A stretch of 64,000 nt of DNA from Isoetes taiwanensis (Eukaryota > Streptophyta > Lycopodiopsida > Isoetales > Isoetaceae): assembly GCA_021234155.1 (NCBI GenBank), contig JAJEKV010000003.1, forward strand, positions 27,385,166 through 27,449,165. The letters are read 5' to 3'. The translations under genes and the position numbers were made by a program. Position 1 is the first letter of the stretch. Every line of letters starts with the position of its first letter. A model generated the notes under the pieces. That model did not search any database. It was not told where the DNA came from and saw nothing but the letters and a program-made list of their open reading frames with translations. Shown here piece by piece: positions 35,301-46,497 of the stretch.

Positions 35301-36106
35301 CTTGAAAGTCAAAGATCCTTTAAGAACTTCACATTCAAGTTTAAAACATCGCCCTCCTCCTGCCGCCGCCGGGCTGCTGTAGGGCTCGTCCCGAAATGAA
35401 TTGCGGATGGTGGTCTCAAATCGAGTTATATCTCGAGACGTAATCGAAAGAGACCTGGAAGTGCCGCCATCAGATTCCAAGATTCCAAAGAAGCTCTATC
35501 CAACCGAGAGCTTGCGCGACCCCCACCAACTTGACCATTGCACCATGTGAAGGCACTTTCACCATCAATCTCTGAGAGGTTGCAGTCATGGAGTAGACGA
35601 AGCCACTGCTGGCGTTCAAAACCAGACACCACTGTAGAGGTTGCCCCCAACCGATCAGACTCCACTTCCACCATATTGAGATCCCCAACAAGAAGCCATG
35701 AAATGTGGCAGCCCAAGCTGAGTATCTTTCCTCGCAAAGAGGCCCACAGTGAAGCTCTCTGATGAGGTCTATTGTGGGCATAAACATTAATTAGACCATA
35801 TTTAACCCCTTGCTCCTGCCATACAATTAGGGCCCAACGACCAAAGCGATCAGCCTGAGTAAAGATGACTAGCAAGGAAGGAAGCCATGCTATCACGACC
35901 CATGCACTGGCAGAATCAGCTGCTGCGATAAGGATATTAAACCTGCGACCAATCATGTCTGCAAGCTTTGATACGTCTCCCTTACGACACTTATGCTCTT
36001 GAAGACATACAAACTGAGCATCCAATCTAGATAAGTAAAAAGAAATACGACTCCGCTTGAGGGAGGAGGAGGCTACCCCCTGAACATTCCATGAGACTAA
36101 CCGCAT
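32400..36106 (-). pseudogene. LINE ORF2 (endonuclease, reverse transcriptase, zf-RVT), broken
   Basis: The apurinic-type endonuclease is at 35426-36106: it starts MRLVSWNVQGVA and has LQEHKCRK, LLVGDLNMVE and SRLDRAS, the usual catalytic motifs. Reverse transcriptase motifs follow in several frames: KLDFAKAYDD (about 34300-34330) and RGCPLAPLLF (about 34115-34145). The YADD box is not readable; the matching place near 33985 reads ATSR-like because bases are missing. The thumb region reads LSLAGRITVAKSVL (about 33640-33700). The zinc-binding domain (about 32613-32795) has WWQVIHRCLRINAF and CPLCLSDVETLEHCLFDCP. The enzyme nicks the target and reverse-transcribes the LINE RNA there. Confidence 0.85.
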
Positions 36107-36109
36107 TGA

Positions 36110-38377
36110 TCTTGTGATGGGGCCAATTCTGATGAGACCACTGGTGTCTCAAGGGAACTTGAGGATGTTTCTTGGGCACCTGGCATGGCAGCAACCTCAT
36201 CAACCAAATCAGCCCACTGAAGTGGATCAAAGCGACCACCATGGGATGCAATGGGAGGGGCAATGCCACCTGAAGCAGGAACTGAGGGCTGGGACGCAGA
36301 GGAATTAGATCCCTTAGCAGATTTTCGTGGTTGACGAAGAGCCGGTGGATGTTTAGATGGTGGGTGGACGCCACGCCGATCAATGTCCATATACTGCCCA
36401 CGAGCCTCTTCAATTTACTCTTGCAGTTTCTGGATTTCAGCCAGTCTCAACATTTGGTGATCCAGAGACTGAGGTGGAGGAGCTGCAACAGGAAGAGCAG
36501 GGGGGGCAATCACAGGCACAGGGACTTGTGAGATATCCACTGAGGTGGGAGCTGATCTAGGAGCATGGAGTGCCGGAGGAGCAGATAGAGAATCCTGTTG
36601 GTGAACCCTACGATATTGAGCAAAGAGAGGGGCTTCGGGAAACATGAGAGCTAGCTCGGGACCATTCAACAAGGAAATTTTAAATGGAAAGAACATGGGC
36701 CCGCTTTGGACAACAATTGTTTGAGGCAAATCACGATGAATGGGCCTTGCCACGCAAAACCTTGGTGATGCCGGTTGGTTATGGAGTGTTGCAAATGGAG
36801 TCCAATCTCATTAGCAATGGCGTAAATGAACTTGGAATCAGAACTCGAGGAAAATCTTCGATAGCAAACCGTAAGGGGGCACGTGAAGGCATCCGGCTTA
36901 GCTGGAAAGGATCCAGAACATACCGCTGATAGAGCAAGAAGTGCTTCCCAGAGAGGATCAACACCTCGCTCTATGAGTTGAGCAGCCGGTTCTGGAGATT
37001 CAAACATCAAAAGAAAGCAACGTTGATCTCTTGCCACAAGCTTGATAGATTGATAAGCAGGGAGCCCTAGCTTGTGAAGGTGCCCAGACAGCCAAGATCC
37101 CATGCGCTTTAGATCCGTAAAAGGGCCGCTGAAGTGGCGTACCACTTAACACGAACCAACCGCTTCCACATGTCGCCGATGATCCTCATGGCTAATCTCG
37201 CACCACCGAGCCCCAAAACGCCAAAAGTTGCCCCCCGCACTCCTCAACCTCATAAAAAATTTCTGGGCCCGATGGGAGCGGACATCCATAGAGTCTTGCT
37301 TGGCTTGCAATTGCCGGAGATAGGACACAACTTCCTTCCTGTTATTATCCACCATGGTGGCAATGGCCTCTCGAGACATGAGCCGAGGTGGCGGGAGCCG
37401 CCGTGCCCTTGCAAAGCCACTGTGAGAACCGACACCAGAATCGAAAGCAATCAGACGATGATCTCCAAGGTGTGGTCGATGCAGCCGGGGTGGAAGAGGA
37501 TGTCGCCCCAGCCGCCGTGGGGGAAGAGGGGAAACTCCTTCTCGCCTCTCGAGGAACCTCCAACGGTGTTGGATGTACTACCTGGGCTTGTGGAGGTTGC
37601 ACCACCACCCGAAAGCACTACCCGTAGAAGTAGTCCGCATCAAGGAACTTCCAACCCAGGTTGGAGGTGCCGCCTGCAACACTATTAGGTGCAGCCCGGC
37701 CCAGAGGAGCACTCTACGTGCACATGAGGTCTGAATCGATATGAGGGACTTCCAACCCGTGGTCGGAGGAGCTAGTAGCCCAAAGAAAGAATCTTCGGCA
37801 GATAAAGAGGGTCTTGCTCAACCCCGTAACCTCCAACGAAAGTGTTGAGGCGCTTTAATTGGCCAGAGTGCATCACCGACCGAGGAACCTCCAACGTGCA
37901 TTGGAAGTGTGACACTCTCTAAGAGTTTTCCACCGCACAACACGGCTTCCAGCCTCACCAGACGGTGGGCAAAGCCACGAATCAGAAGTTGCCGCAACTA
38001 CTACGGGATGGAAACCGGAGCAAGTAATCGAGACGAGGGGAAGAAGATGGAGCTCCCTGCCTCAATTGAGGCGGCCACACTCATGCCATTAGAAGACATA
38101 TTGGGCAACACTAAAGGATTGAGATGCACCGAAGAGATTAAACTCTCAGGAGCCGAAAGAACACCCTCACGAGCCATCTTGTGTGCATCGCGTACACTCA
38201 TCCTGGGAGAATCTGCAGCATATTCTTTGCCAATTCCACCATGAACTGTGGTAGAAGCACCAGAAGCACGTTTTGGCGGGCTGCGACTGGATCTTATCAT
38301 CTCCACCAAGAGAGGAGGGCCGAAGTTTCAGATCTGAACCGCCTTTTCCAACAGGCCAATCTCTGAAGGAATTAAGC
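36110..38377 (-). pseudogene. LINE ORF1 (RNA-binding gag-like), broken
   Basis: The minus-strand fragments include LLNSFRDWPVGKGGSDLK at the 5' end, an open stretch at 36666-37145 (MVRHFSGPFTDLKRMGSWL, then LPAYQSIKLVARDQRCFLL), and proline-rich sequence (APPALPVAAPPPQ) at 36415-36620. The middle stretch resembles the DUF4283-type RNA-binding region of plant LINE ORF1 proteins, which coat the element RNA. The frame changes several times. It runs directly into the endonuclease frame. Confidence 0.65.
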
Positions 38378-38661
38378 ACTTTGGAGGGTTTTGGTCATTA
38401 GCCTTAATTGTAGGGGGCATTTTGGTTGTTTTTTCCCTTGGTTAACACCCCATGTTGCGGACTTTTTGCCTGCTACAAGAAGGAAAAGTTTTGTGGCTTC
38501 AAAAAGGAATAGGGAAATGCCTGATTTTTTAGATAAGTATTGCACCTTAACACATCGCCCCTCAAGTTTATAGTGACGAGGATTTAAATCAATTTTGATG
38601 GTGATCGAATGGCCCAAAACTCTCGAGGCGGAGTGTTAAGGGTGATAACATCCCGGCGCTT

Positions 38662-38770
38662 GGGTGTTATTGAAAAAAAAAAAAAATCGGCCCATCAAAA
38701 TGTCTCTGGCGTGCGCTGCACGTGCACCCTCGCCATTTTGATGGCCCTCAATTTTTCTTTTTAATAACAA
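38662..38770. mobile_element. MITE-like hairpin, copy 1
   Basis: TGTTATTGAAAAAA, an A-run and TCGGCCCATCAAAATG pair with CATTTTGATGGCC, a T-rich run and AATAACA. The centre is a short GC-rich loop with GCGTGCGCTGCACGTGC. The structure and sequence match copy 2 at 39172. No coding capacity. Confidence 0.7.
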
Positions 38771-38797
38771 CCTCGGGCCAGGGCGTCATGTACCCTT

Positions 38798-39080
38798 AGC
38801 GTCAAGGAAAGTTGGTGTGCATTCTTGTTTGTAGTGCAATGATAGATTGCCACGTGGTGATCATTCTATCCAAGAATGAAAAATGGATGTAGCATTCTAG
38901 AACGACTAGTTGAGCTAGTTACCTGTGTAGGTGAAGCATCGCCATAACTGAATTCAGGGGAAAAACACTCAGGATGCTTGAATCATACTCAGAGTTTGAC
39001 GGAAGAATACTCAGGAGTTTGAAAGTGCTCGAAATCTGAAGCAGCATCGCTGGATAACCTGCTGCCTTTCCTTGACGCTG
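38798..39080. repeat. 14-bp inverted repeat pair enclosing ~255 bp
   Basis: AGCGTCAAGGAAAG (38798-38811) and CTTTCCTTGACGCT (39067-39080) are perfect inverse copies lying between the two hairpins. The inside is unremarkable and AT-rich. It may be a separate small inverted-repeat element or part of a composite with the flanking hairpins. Confidence 0.5.
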
Positions 39081-39171
39081 TGGAAATGGGAAGAGGGAGG
39101 CAATTCCTGTGCTAGGAGGGGAAGATGGCTACTGCCAGCAGCCAGGAGCGCCGTGTAGGCGCGCAAAATTA

Positions 39172-39271
39172 GGTGTTATTGGAAAAAGAAAAAAAAATCG
39201 GGCCGTCAAAATGGCTCGAGCATGTGCTGCGCGCCATTTTGATGGCCCTCAATTTTTTTTTTCAATAACAC
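39172..39271. mobile_element. MITE-like hairpin, copy 2
   Basis: GGTGTTATTGGAAAAAG, a second A-run and TCGGGCCGTCAAAATGG pair with CCATTTTGATGGCC and TTCAATAACACC. It is a second member of the family at 38662, in the same orientation about 500 bases away. Confidence 0.7.
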
Positions 39272-39297
39272 CCTCGGGGCCTTATCTACACCGTTAA

Positions 39298-40216
39298 CCA
39301 CCGGAAAGCGAAATTCCTCGCTTTTTTTTATGTTTGTTTAAAACAGGTATTTGCCCTGGTGGTTTCTGGCGGCGCCGCTTACAGCACCGCCACAACTTCA
39401 ATTAAATTGAGTTCATATTATAGATTGACAATCCTCTCCATTTCAAATCACAGCACAGATCACTCATATTTACTGATTCACATAATCAAACACTAACCCA
39501 GACAAAATATTTGTATAAAAAGCTTCAAACATACATTTTACTGCAGCCCGACTACAAGAATATTTGCCTTTGGCAAATGGTTACACTGATCTATTGAGTA
39601 AGAAGCTTTGAAAATACATTTTTGTTGTAACTGCAGCCTCACGGCTTCCTGATATCTGTTCCTTGCGGTGATCATGTCCTCCTTTGCTTGTCTCTGCCGC
39701 TAGAGGAAAAAACAAGATGCAAGAAATATCAAATACGTGAACAGAATCTCTGCAAACGCCGCCCATCTCTGCAAGAATAGTTAAGGAAGCACAAACTCTG
39801 CATGGCCGATCTTTCTTGGGCATTCTTCCTCACAAACTCTGCATGGCCGATCTTTCTTGGGCATTCTTCCTCACAAACTCTGCATGGCCGATCTTTCTCA
39901 CAAAATATCCATTGCAAGGGAAAAAATCATGCTATACTGCCACCGAAACTCAAGAACATGTAAAACATCAAAAACACCGGAACTGAGCTCCAGAACTGCA
40001 CTATTTCAAAAGAAAAGCTGCCAGACATGTAGCCTCGACCATCAAAACCTCTGAAAACTCGCCAAGAACGCAAGCGCCTCGACGAGCATGGAGAGCGCCA
40101 TGGGCGAAGCTCCGGAGCTCCGCCATAGCCGGGCGCAGAAAGAAAGAGAAAGGAAACGTACATCTGGAAAAAAAAAGACTATTTTTTGCCTCGTCACCGG
40201 AATTTCGCTTTCCGGT
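39298..40216. mobile_element. 919-bp segment bounded by perfect 20-bp inverted repeats
   Basis: CCACCGGAAAGCGAAATTCC at 39298-39317 has its exact complement at 40197-40216, and weaker pairing extends a few bases outward. The interior holds a 41-bp tandem repeat and short open frames, with no transposase. This is the shape of a non-autonomous TIR transposon. No matching target-site duplication was found. It sits about 340 bases from the 3' end of the PLC gene. Confidence 0.6.
39791..39899 (+). repeat. 41-bp tandem repeat, 2.7 copies
   Basis: ACAAACTCTGCATGGCCGAT followed by CTTTCTTGGGCATTC begins at 39791, 39832 and 39873. The copies are identical, and the third is cut after CTTTCT. It lies inside the 919-bp inverted-repeat element. 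Confidence 0.9.
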
Positions 40217-40229
40217 GGCTTACGTGAGG

Positions 40230-40318
40230 GAGTCGCGAGCGGCGTTAGCCGCGAGCGGCGGCGCCGCTGCCGGTTTCCCCTCCAACCAACGCCGCTCGCG
40301 ACGCGCCGCTGCCGGTTT
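40230..40318. repeat. GC-rich inverted and direct repeats
   Basis: GTCGCGAGCGGCGTT (40230-40244) is inverted at 40286-40300. GCCGCTGCCGGTTTCC is repeated directly at 40261 and 40303. The patch separates the 919-bp element from the 3' flank of the PLC gene. No gene is seen. Confidence 0.7.
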
Positions 40319-40559
40319 CCCGCCGGAAACCCCTCCAACCAGGCGGTTCCCTAGCACATATACCCTTAGCTTCTAGTACTTGCAAAAAAGAAAAGGCGTG
40401 AAATTACTATTCTGCCATCTTGAGCGCCTATTACAATGACAAATTTGAGTCTGGAGTGGTCCGACAAACATCAAAAAAGTCAGTAAAGCCCTAGAACGGG
40501 AAAAGGTCTTTTGCACCTATCTTATAAAACATGGTTGATTGTGGGGGAAAACGCTGTCG

Positions 40560-43521
40560 TCAAACAACGGAAGCTTCTTCTCCGGCATGCAAATCGAGGT
40601 AACACAACAGCTTTGAACTTTTGGGTTCCCCTTTCTTTGATCTTAGCTGCACGGCTCTGATACCATTTCTGAGCTCTTGCACGTGAAAGCAAGCTTGGCC
40701 AACAAAATCATGCCTGCTAATGCCATCAGCTTCCCATACCTCCAACCTCAGAATTGCAAGTTCAGGTACTGCATGAACATCCAAAGCATATTAGTGGATC
40801 CATCATTTTTTGCCCTATTTAACTAGTTAGGTTTTTAAATTGGATTATAATGTTTACTTGGTAGAATAATGCTGGTGTATTTGAGCTACATTTCCATTTT
40901 CTCTAAGCTCTGAAAATTTATCAAATGTACCTGTTATTGGGAAGACAAATTCTTCAGCCTCCCAGTTTGGTTGGGTATTTTGATTTGATGTTTGCGTAGT
41001 AAATTTCCTCTTATCTTTTTGTACACCGTGCATAGCAACCTATATCAAAACAAGGCCAAGTATATCAGACCAAAATAGCACATTATACAGATGCATAAAA
41101 GCAGAAGAAATTGGAACATGGTGCAGATACAAGACCAGAACTTTTGAAGAATATGCTGGATCAAATGCCCAGCGCAAGTTTTAAACCATAAAGGTGCAAT
41201 TTAAGGCCATGCATGACATAGTAAGCGTATCACAAAAACACTAGTATGTGAAGCTGATTGACTACACACCTTAGTGTAAAAATCTGGTTTCGAGAACATG
41301 TCAAAACGTTTATGCCAATCACACCCCATCAGAACTTTTACCTGAAAAGGGAAGACACAACCAGACTGTAATGTCAGTTTCTCTTCTAGACAGCAGTTTT
41401 TGCTTGAGAATACTAGTGTTTCTGGTTATGAAGTTACTTCTAAAATAATAGAAAGCTTTTTGTAATAAGAAAATTAAAATGACATTATTGGAACTACGCG
41501 ACATAAACTGATATCATGGGTTAGATAGTGAAAACAATAATTAGAATTATAAGTACGTTTTCTCTGGAAGCAAGGGAGCCACAGCAGAAGGAAGATTTAG
41601 GAGGTTTGGAAGAAAAAGAAAACTTGCGATGACTTCGTAGATGATTTGAGCAGAATATAATCAATTTCCATATTAATTCTGTGGGATACTTTCTGTTAAT
41701 TAAATAAAGGAGCTAACTGGAAGTTTAAGGTGGTCAGGAGTGTAAGGTATAAAGTTATATATAATCCATTCCCCGTTCAATAAAGTAAATAAATGGACAT
41801 GGTTCTTTTACCTTGAGGAAAATCTTAGGAGATAATTGTAGCAGATCCAAGTTATTTTCTTCCAAAAGGTAACTTGGTTTTTTCACATACCCGCAATTTC
41901 CGTTGGCAAGAAAGAATGAGTGAGTTATCCATCTCGAACGGTCTCTCCCTTGCATATTAATTGCTGCCAGCTGAAAACCATGACTCCATGCAACCATTGG
42001 ATCTGCATTAGATGAGTCAAATCGCAGGCCAAATGGATACATGCGGCCTAAGTTACTCTTTGTATACCTGAAAAAAATGGGAAGTTAAATTTCTGATAAA
42101 ATAGAAAACACAGTTTCATCCTGTTACCCATCTTTTAATCTGATAAACCTACCTAATCAGAGAGTGAGGGCTTTGTGACACTGATTTTTGCAACTGAGCT
42201 TCACTCATATTAGCCATGATAGCACTTTCACCTGACACAAGTTCTCCTTTAACATAACAAGTATCCATTTCGCTTGGCTTGGCACAATAGATGTAAATTA
42301 ATTCTTGTAATGCTGGCACTTTTGGGGTGACATCATCGTCACTTATTTTTAGTTTCTCTAAACTTGTTACTATGGGGTTGGCATTCTCAGGTTCTTGTTC
42401 ATCCGAGCTGTAACTTTTTGAACTGTCATCATCAGAACTGTCATCCTTATCTGTGCTGTTTGGAGGAATAGCATCTAAAGCACCTTTTGGATCTGTTACA
42501 ACCTGCATGGGACCTTGCCTTAGATGCAAAAATAAGGAAGACATTTAAAAATCATACCTGATTAATTATGTGCTGTTTAGGAGGAGCATCAGAAATAATT
42601 ATTTTCCCTTTGAGGACCATGGGCGAGAGGAATTCAGTCGAATTTCTGTGTTGATCTGGAGGAATAAAGAGCTCGTTGCCAATGATATCTTTGAGGATCT
42701 ATATTTGCCATAAACCAAGTGTGATTCTTCATTGCTTTCTCAGTATGAAAAATCCATGATATACCTTTGCTGCTTCCTCTTGAAGGGGAGGAGGCAGGTG
42801 ATTTTCAATGGTGATAATGACTGGAAATTTAGAGGCAACGAATGCATTCTCCTTGATAGCCTGAACACAATCCTCGAAAGAGACTGCCTTTGTCAACGTG
42901 CTTCATATGGAGAAAGGTTGTCATTTATCTTTCTGTTAACATGAAAGAAGAGTTTATAAATCGTTTCTTACTTGCCATGGAGAACCATGATTTTCCCATT
43001 TCTTTCCCAGCAATCTAATTCAATAACACGACATCCCATGCGCAAGGCTGCAACTATAGGGGATGTACAGGACTTTGATGTGAGTTGATTGCCAGTTAGG
43101 TAAGAGTTGTGACTAGTGTATACATAGTAGTGTGGTAATGGTGCTGACATATCTTGTGTTGGTTCCTATAAAAGATTTAGAATGCGCATAAATAAACACA
43201 AGGCAACAGTGAAATTGAACTGTGTAGGAGAAGATGCTGTAAAAATTACTTGGATGTTTACCTGGCTAGTCTCTTTGTGAGCAGCATTGAGAGAAGGATT
43301 CAACAGGTACTTCATGAACCCTTTTATATCCAGAGTAGTAATCTTTTTGTGCGAATTTATTCCAGAGATAATCGATGCAGCATCTTCTTCACTTATATCA
43401 TGTTGAAATTGCAGATTATGCAAAACCCAAACAAAATCTTGGGCAGTCAGAAAATCTTTTCCATTCGAAGCTTGATTAAACACAGCCTTGACAAACTCTG
43501 GTGGTGTATGGCGGCCCATGC
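40560..43521 (-). CDS. PLC: Phosphoinositide-specific phospholipase C (plant PI-PLC), nine visible exons
   Basis: The enzyme cleaves phosphoinositides at the membrane in a calcium-dependent way. Exons (high to low): 43521-43262 EF-hand-like (PPEFVKAVFNQ); 43165-42972 X domain with HNSYLTGNQL and VIELDCWE; 42900-42765 X domain with TIENHLPPPLQ, the second catalytic His; 42698-42558; about 42502-42153 acidic linker and Y start (PALQELIYIYCAKP); 42067-41812 Y domain (YPFGLRFDSSN, FQLAAINMQG, NCGYVKKPSYLL); 41341-41270, 41039-40931 and 40768-40560 C2 domain (VPELAILRLEV). All introns checked have GT-AG borders and the joins I traced keep frame. Stop TGA 40560-40562. About 575 residues, usual for plant PLC. 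The start is uncertain: ATG 43519 lies just inside an acceptor-like site, so a short first exon may be missing. Confidence 0.9.
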
Positions 43522-43522
43522 C

Positions 43523-45059
43523 TATTAAATCTATCAGTTACAGAGGTTGTGAAAAGGCTGATATTTGTAAAGGCTCAGGCAGCTGATAACAGAGATAGTG
43601 CAATTTTTAGCAGCTTCTAGGACTTGCGTCTATAACTCAAATTCGGATTAAAGAGAAAGGGCATAATTCTTTGGAAGTTTGAAAGTGGCAAACTTAGCCG
43701 CGGTTTAGAGTGGTAGAAGAAGAGAGATCCGGCAACGGCGGCCATGGAACGTGTGCAAGTGATCTGGTTGTAATCTGGTAGTAAGGAAACGTGTTACGTG
43801 GTCCATGTGACCACATTCATGCCTTAGGGTAGATGTATATATTGCAATGCTTATACTTTGTTCGTTGGCGATGGCAGTTTGGAATATTCTCAGATATATG
43901 CACGACATGCCCCATAGGTAGTTAGGTTGACCCAAAGCCACAATTCAAGATAAATAGAGTCCCACCCAGGCTCCTCATTGAGCTGTAAGTATGTGGAGGG
44001 TGCCTATAAGCGCCCACTTAAGGGAAACAAGGTGCTGCGCACGGAGGGTTGCCCTCCATGGCCGGAGAGTGAAATGGCTTAAATCATAGTTCAAAGTCAT
44101 GTTTAACTTAACTAAGCATGTGGAAATCCATAACCCGGAACATTTGGAAACAAAATTCTCTGTGGCCAGACGAACTACCTTTATCTTCCAAAATGCAGCT
44201 AAAGTGTTTCGCAACCTGTAAAGTAAAGAATACACGAATTTCAAAACTGAATACAATGATACAGAATAAAGCTTTGCTGTTAGACAAGCAGAAAGTATCT
44301 AACATTAATCGAAACCTGTCGAATATCTTATTGCTTGGCTGGGTCTTCTGGAGCTTCTTCACCTGTAAAATATTAAGCAGATCAGGCTCAAAAGCTTTAG
44401 ACACACGCTTTTGCATTCTATTGTACAATTCAATGGATGCATTCCCCTATTTCAAATTGTTATTTGCTATAATGACGACAGTGCATGCATATACTGTAGG
44501 TCTTGTAATTTTCTTATATGCCTGGTTTGCTGCATCCAAGCTTGAATAATTGGCAAGCAATCTGACTAGATGGTCACCAAAAACTCCAATTCAATTGAGG
44601 AGATTATGAATCATAAGAGATTGCACGACTTGGCACAGCATTTTCATCTCTCCATTTCAAGCCCTAGTTCAAGGAAATACTTGGCTTATGGAGAAGGTCT
44701 AAGCATCACAATCTACAATCTGCCACAATCTATACAGAGACGATGAGTTTAAAGACATCCTAAGCATTAAGTAAAGAAGATTTTCTGTATACCTCTGTTG
44801 CTGATATCCAAAAGCTTGACAGATAATCGCCTTTCACCTTACAGGTAGTCTGGCGGCGTTGTCCCAACTCTGCCGCAAACAAAAACCCCTTTTTTGCTGA
44901 GCTTTTCGCATCAAATGGTCAAAAACGACCATTCTTTTTACTTCTCTACACATCAAGATAAATGGGTGCATCCCTTTTTAGATTTTGGTGGCCAAAACAC
45001 ATGAACTCGACCCATTTTTGAAGCTTTTCTCTTTGCAAGACTCGTCTCCAGTTTTAGGG
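43523..45059. other. Region upstream of PLC, no firm gene
   Basis: The region should hold the PLC promoter and any first exon, but I cannot place them. Minus-strand exon-like pieces lie at about 44128-44460: SKAFEPDLLNIL, then ACAG-bounded VKKLQKTQPSNKIFDR and VAKHFSCILEDKG. They could be exons of an unrecognised gene. The remainder is AT-rich without recognisable coding sequence. Confidence 0.3.
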
Positions 45060-45113
45060 TACCCAAAGTAATGTGCAGTCAGAGAAGATCAGTAATAAAA
45101 ATCGAAGAAGGAA

Positions 45114-45314
45114 ATGGGTTTAGCTGCTGCAAAAGCTGAAGAGCCCAAATTGCAAAATGGCGAATATAAAAATTGGATGTATGGTTTGGGGCTGGGTTGG
45201 GCGCTCTTTTTATCTGGTTTTATCTTGTTTGAATGTTGTGTTCCTGTCAGTTGGAGGAAAATGTATTCGCAATGTTTGATTTCAGCCTTTCTCTTGCTGC
45301 AATTAACTCTATAA
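45114..45314 (+). CDS. Small hypothetical protein with a membrane segment
   Basis: A 66-codon frame starts MGLAAAKAEEPKLQNGEYKN and includes one likely membrane span (LGWALFLSGFILFE). The start lies after a purine-rich stretch (GAAGAAGGAA). I do not recognise it. It could be a short gene, a first exon, or chance. It is opposite in direction to the PLC and TYW1 loci on either side. Confidence 0.25.
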   Translation: MGLAAAKAEEPKLQNGEYKNWMYGLGLGWALFLSGFILFECCVPVSWRKMYSQCLISAFLLLQLTL

Positions 45315-45451
45315 CAGCCTAAACAATGCAAATTCTGCATCGTTATGTAGCTCTACAATGTAAACTACATGGATGTTTACCATTGCAACAAAAAAGCATT
45401 GCAAGTTCACTTCTTTCTACAAAAACTTGTGTCTACTTGATTATGAGCACT

Positions 45452-46497
45452 TCAACCCATTGCTTCCTTGTTTATGCCGTCTTTTATATAATCTTCACTA
45501 CTAAATAATGTTCCAAAGTCAACCTGCAAAATCACAATTGTAATAATAGAAAGATATAGAAAAGAATAATAAGACAGAAAGCTTACCAGGTCATTAAATC
45601 TTTCATATCTATCCATATATGCCACTTCCCTTGAATTTTGAATCATGTAGCAGTGGCAAGCAGCATGCAGCATGCAGCATGAATGGACATGCTCACAAGC
45701 AAGTTCATATTCACCAATAGATTTTCAAATCATAGCCTCTGCAAAAGCTTTACATCATCGTGCCAAGGCACATTCTCCATTGTCAATGAAGAAGCAGACG
45801 ATCTATCATATTAGAAGCAATTCTCAAACACATTAGCATTTCCGAGATTGGCATCAACATACAAATACCATAATGGCAGTTCACTTACATGCCACAATAA
45901 GTCACGCCTTTAATTTCAATGAAGTTGGGTCTTCCTAGATCAATAAGTTGGCAGTATGCATTAATCTCTTATGTATTCCAACCCTTAACCAGTGTAAGAC
46001 GGTAAACAATCCTTTGTTTCTTATCTCTTAAAGCTTTCAATGAACCCTACAAAAAAGGACTTCAAATGAATGCAACACATTATTACTTAATAAACTGCCA
46101 ACATTGGCGTGGACAAGTTATGTATCATAAAACGTTCCCAATAATCCTAAAACAATGGCATGTCTACTGCTTTCAACTTCTCTTTTCTTGCTCCATCAAC
46201 GCTTATGTATGGCTGTAGAAATCAAGCATATGCTATTTTAAGAACTTGTCAATATATTATTCCCCTTTTGTTCAAAATCAAATTCCTTTTTAAACCTGAG
46301 TAATTGGGTTAAGGGAAATGATCCGATCTGGAAACTGAGCATTCGTGAATAAGAACGTTGAAATATATTGCCGATGCAGATTAATGATAAGTTTGTTTAT
46401 TTCATGATACATGATTGGCTCCCCAACAAGAGAGAGAGCGTCGTGCCTTGGAATCAGGCCTTCCTGTAAACGTTCTTCTTTTACTCTACGGCACATA
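45452..46497 (-). pseudogene. TYW1: TYW1-type wybutosine synthase, 5'-truncated pseudogene
   Basis: TYW1 is a radical-SAM enzyme that builds the tricyclic core of wybutosine at G37 of tRNA-Phe. Pieces on the minus strand: 46497-46296 (RHDALSLVGEPIMYHEINKL, ISTFLFTNAQFPD); from 46212 (YISVDGARKEKLKAVDMPLF, then a stop where the family has G, then DYWERF); 46046-45889 (LKALRDKKQRIVYRLTLVKG, WNT then TAA, then LGRPNFIEIKGVTYCG); up to 45587 (MENVPWHDDV, YELACEHVHSCCML, DRYERFNDL); 45523-45452, diverged C-terminus. Splice borders remain at several joins. The flavodoxin half and the CxxxCxxC cluster are absent; LTR sequence starts 200 bases upstream. At least two stops make it a pseudogene. Confidence 0.85.

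Larger units (their letters stand above)
32168..38388 (-). mobile_element. LINE (plant L1-like non-LTR retrotransposon), near full length
   Basis: The element is bounded by the 11-bp direct repeat ACTTTGGAGGG at 32168-32178 and 38378-38388, a typical target-site duplication. On the minus strand it runs from about 38377 (5') to an A tail next to the left repeat, seen on the plus strand as a T-run at 32180. The 3' end reads TTAATAAACTTTTTGGCCG before the tail, which is usual for plant LINEs. ORF1-like sequence is followed by endonuclease, reverse transcriptase and a zinc-binding domain. Total length about 6.2 kb. Frames are broken in many places, most densely at 33840-35450 and 37150-38100. Confidence 0.88.

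Noticed and set aside
33142-38573. Plus-strand open frames across the LINE
   Set aside because: They are shadows of the minus-strand LINE ORFs, which carry the recognisable endonuclease, RT and zinc motifs.
39791-39899. CRISPR-like array
   Set aside because: The 41-bp copies are contiguous tandem repeats with no unique spacers, and the genome is eukaryotic.
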